From Hungatella sp. UBA5982 (GTDB taxonomy: Bacteria > Bacillota > Clostridia > Lachnospirales > Lachnospiraceae), in assembly GCA_002429965.1 (NCBI GenBank), contig DJBG01000002.1, positions 47,148 to 52,480 on the forward strand: 5,333 nucleotides of DNA. The letters run 5' to 3'. The notes below the pieces were generated by a model, which searched no databases, was not told where the DNA came from, and saw nothing but the letters and a program-made list of their open reading frames with translations. The position numbers and the translations under genes are program-made. Shown piece by piece: positions 4,976 to 5,333 of this stretch (position 1 is the first letter of the stretch; each line of letters starts with the position of its first letter).

Positions 4976-5166
4976 ATATTGTGCATTCACTGCCGGCTGA
5001 CATCCAACGGTCCATCTTATGCGTGGCACAGCCCCTTCTCAATTACAGCGATTATTCAGTTATTCTTTAATGAGCTTCCAGGGAAAAGACATTATAAAAA
5101 AAGTTTTTTTCATGTAACATTATCCCGTATGCCCTCAACCGCATAAACACAAAACTTTCCGCTTTT
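4976..5166. other. Intergenic region between the GyrI-like and MerR genes
   Basis: About 190 bases with no supported gene. It contains a seven-A/seven-T near-palindrome (5096-5110) that could be a weak end signal for the upstream gene. A TATAAT on the minus strand (5096-5091) has only a poor -35. A GC-richer block (about 4990-5037) ends GGCACAGCCCC and differs in composition from its surroundings. The long frame at 5067-5291 on the minus strand is an out-of-frame shadow of the GyrI-like gene end. Confidence 0.5.
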
Positions 5167-5333
5167 CTACTTAATCGGAAAATAAATATCAATCTCAGAG
5201 TTTTCCATATTTTCTCCTGCAAACCGTTCGCTATAACATTCAAAGTCATCACGGTCATCCAGCACACAGCCACTTTTAGGGAACCAGACACCCCAGATGT
5301 AATGATATGTCTGTATTAAGTCTTTTACCGTTC
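5167..5333 (-). CDS. GyrI-like (AraC effector-binding) domain protein, C-terminal end
   Basis: Only the last 54 residues and the TAG stop are in the window; the 5' part lies beyond position 5333. The fragment contains YHYIWGVWFPKSG (9-21), CVLDDRDDFECY (22-33) and the closing SEIDIYFPIK (45-54). These are the typical last helix and final beta-strand of GyrI-like ligand-binding domains, found at the C-terminus of AraC-family regulators and as stand-alone proteins. Whether a DNA-binding domain precedes it cannot be seen. Its last strand resembles that of the neighbouring MerR protein (LIEIQIPLEK), so two ligand-binding domains of the same fold sit side by side. No convincing terminator follows. 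Confidence 0.75.
   Translation of the reverse strand, partial: TVKDLIQTYHYIWGVWFPKSGCVLDDRDDFECYSERFAGENMENSEIDIYFPIK

Noticed and set aside
5091..5119. Second possible MerR-gene promoter (TATAAT at 5096-5091 on the minus strand)
   Set aside because: The -35 region is poor, and the -10 lies in an A/T-run where such hexamers arise easily. The promoter at 4947-4975 is better placed.
5067..5291. Minus-strand open frame of 74 codons near the right end
   Set aside because: The overlapping frame ending at 5167 carries a clear GyrI-like C-terminus, so this one is an out-of-frame shadow continuing into the intergenic region.

Overview
The window looks like a chromosomal segment from a low-to-moderate GC Gram-positive anaerobe, most likely a clostridium of the Lachnospiraceae type. 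The signs are strong AGGAGG-type ribosome binding sites, TATAAT-type promoters, short intergenic gaps with hairpin-plus-T terminators, and the gene families present. This assignment is inferred from style and gene content, not from a marker gene. All eight recognisable genes, two of them cut by the window ends, read leftward on the minus strand. I see no supported gene on the plus strand, and no tRNA, rRNA, CRISPR array or intact mobile element.

In transcription order, right to left: (1) the last 54 residues of a protein with a GyrI-like (AraC effector-binding type) C-terminus (5167-5333). (2) A MerR-family regulator with a GyrI-like ligand domain (4108-4923), with its own promoter and a strong terminator overlapping its stop codon. 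(3) A single-domain TrmO/TsaA-family protein (3523-3999). Its promoter has the MerR hallmark: TTGACT and TACACT separated by 19 bp, with a near-perfect 23-bp palindrome overlapping the spacer. A terminator-like hairpin follows. (4) A gap of about 310 bp with no gene. (5) A cytidylate-kinase-like protein (2613-3212). (6) A secreted L,D-transpeptidase (YkuD domain, 1896-2507) with its own extended -10 promoter, closed by a clear terminator. (7) A VanZ-like membrane protein (1230-1676), preceded by a promoter and a possible 25-codon leader ORF, and overlapping by 4 bp with (8) truA, tRNA pseudouridine synthase (472-1233). (9) The first 130 residues of a cation diffusion facilitator metal transporter (1-390), 81 bp after truA and probably in the same transcript.

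The most informative part is the right-hand cassette. A ligand-responsive MerR/GyrI regulator sits directly upstream of a TrmO-family gene whose promoter has the geometry MerR proteins activate by DNA distortion. The regulator's own promoter has an ordinary 17-bp spacer and no such palindrome. I infer a small inducible unit in which an unknown small molecule turns on the TrmO-like protein. The left part (transpeptidase, VanZ-like protein, TruA, metal exporter) reads as ordinary cell-envelope and housekeeping chromosome.
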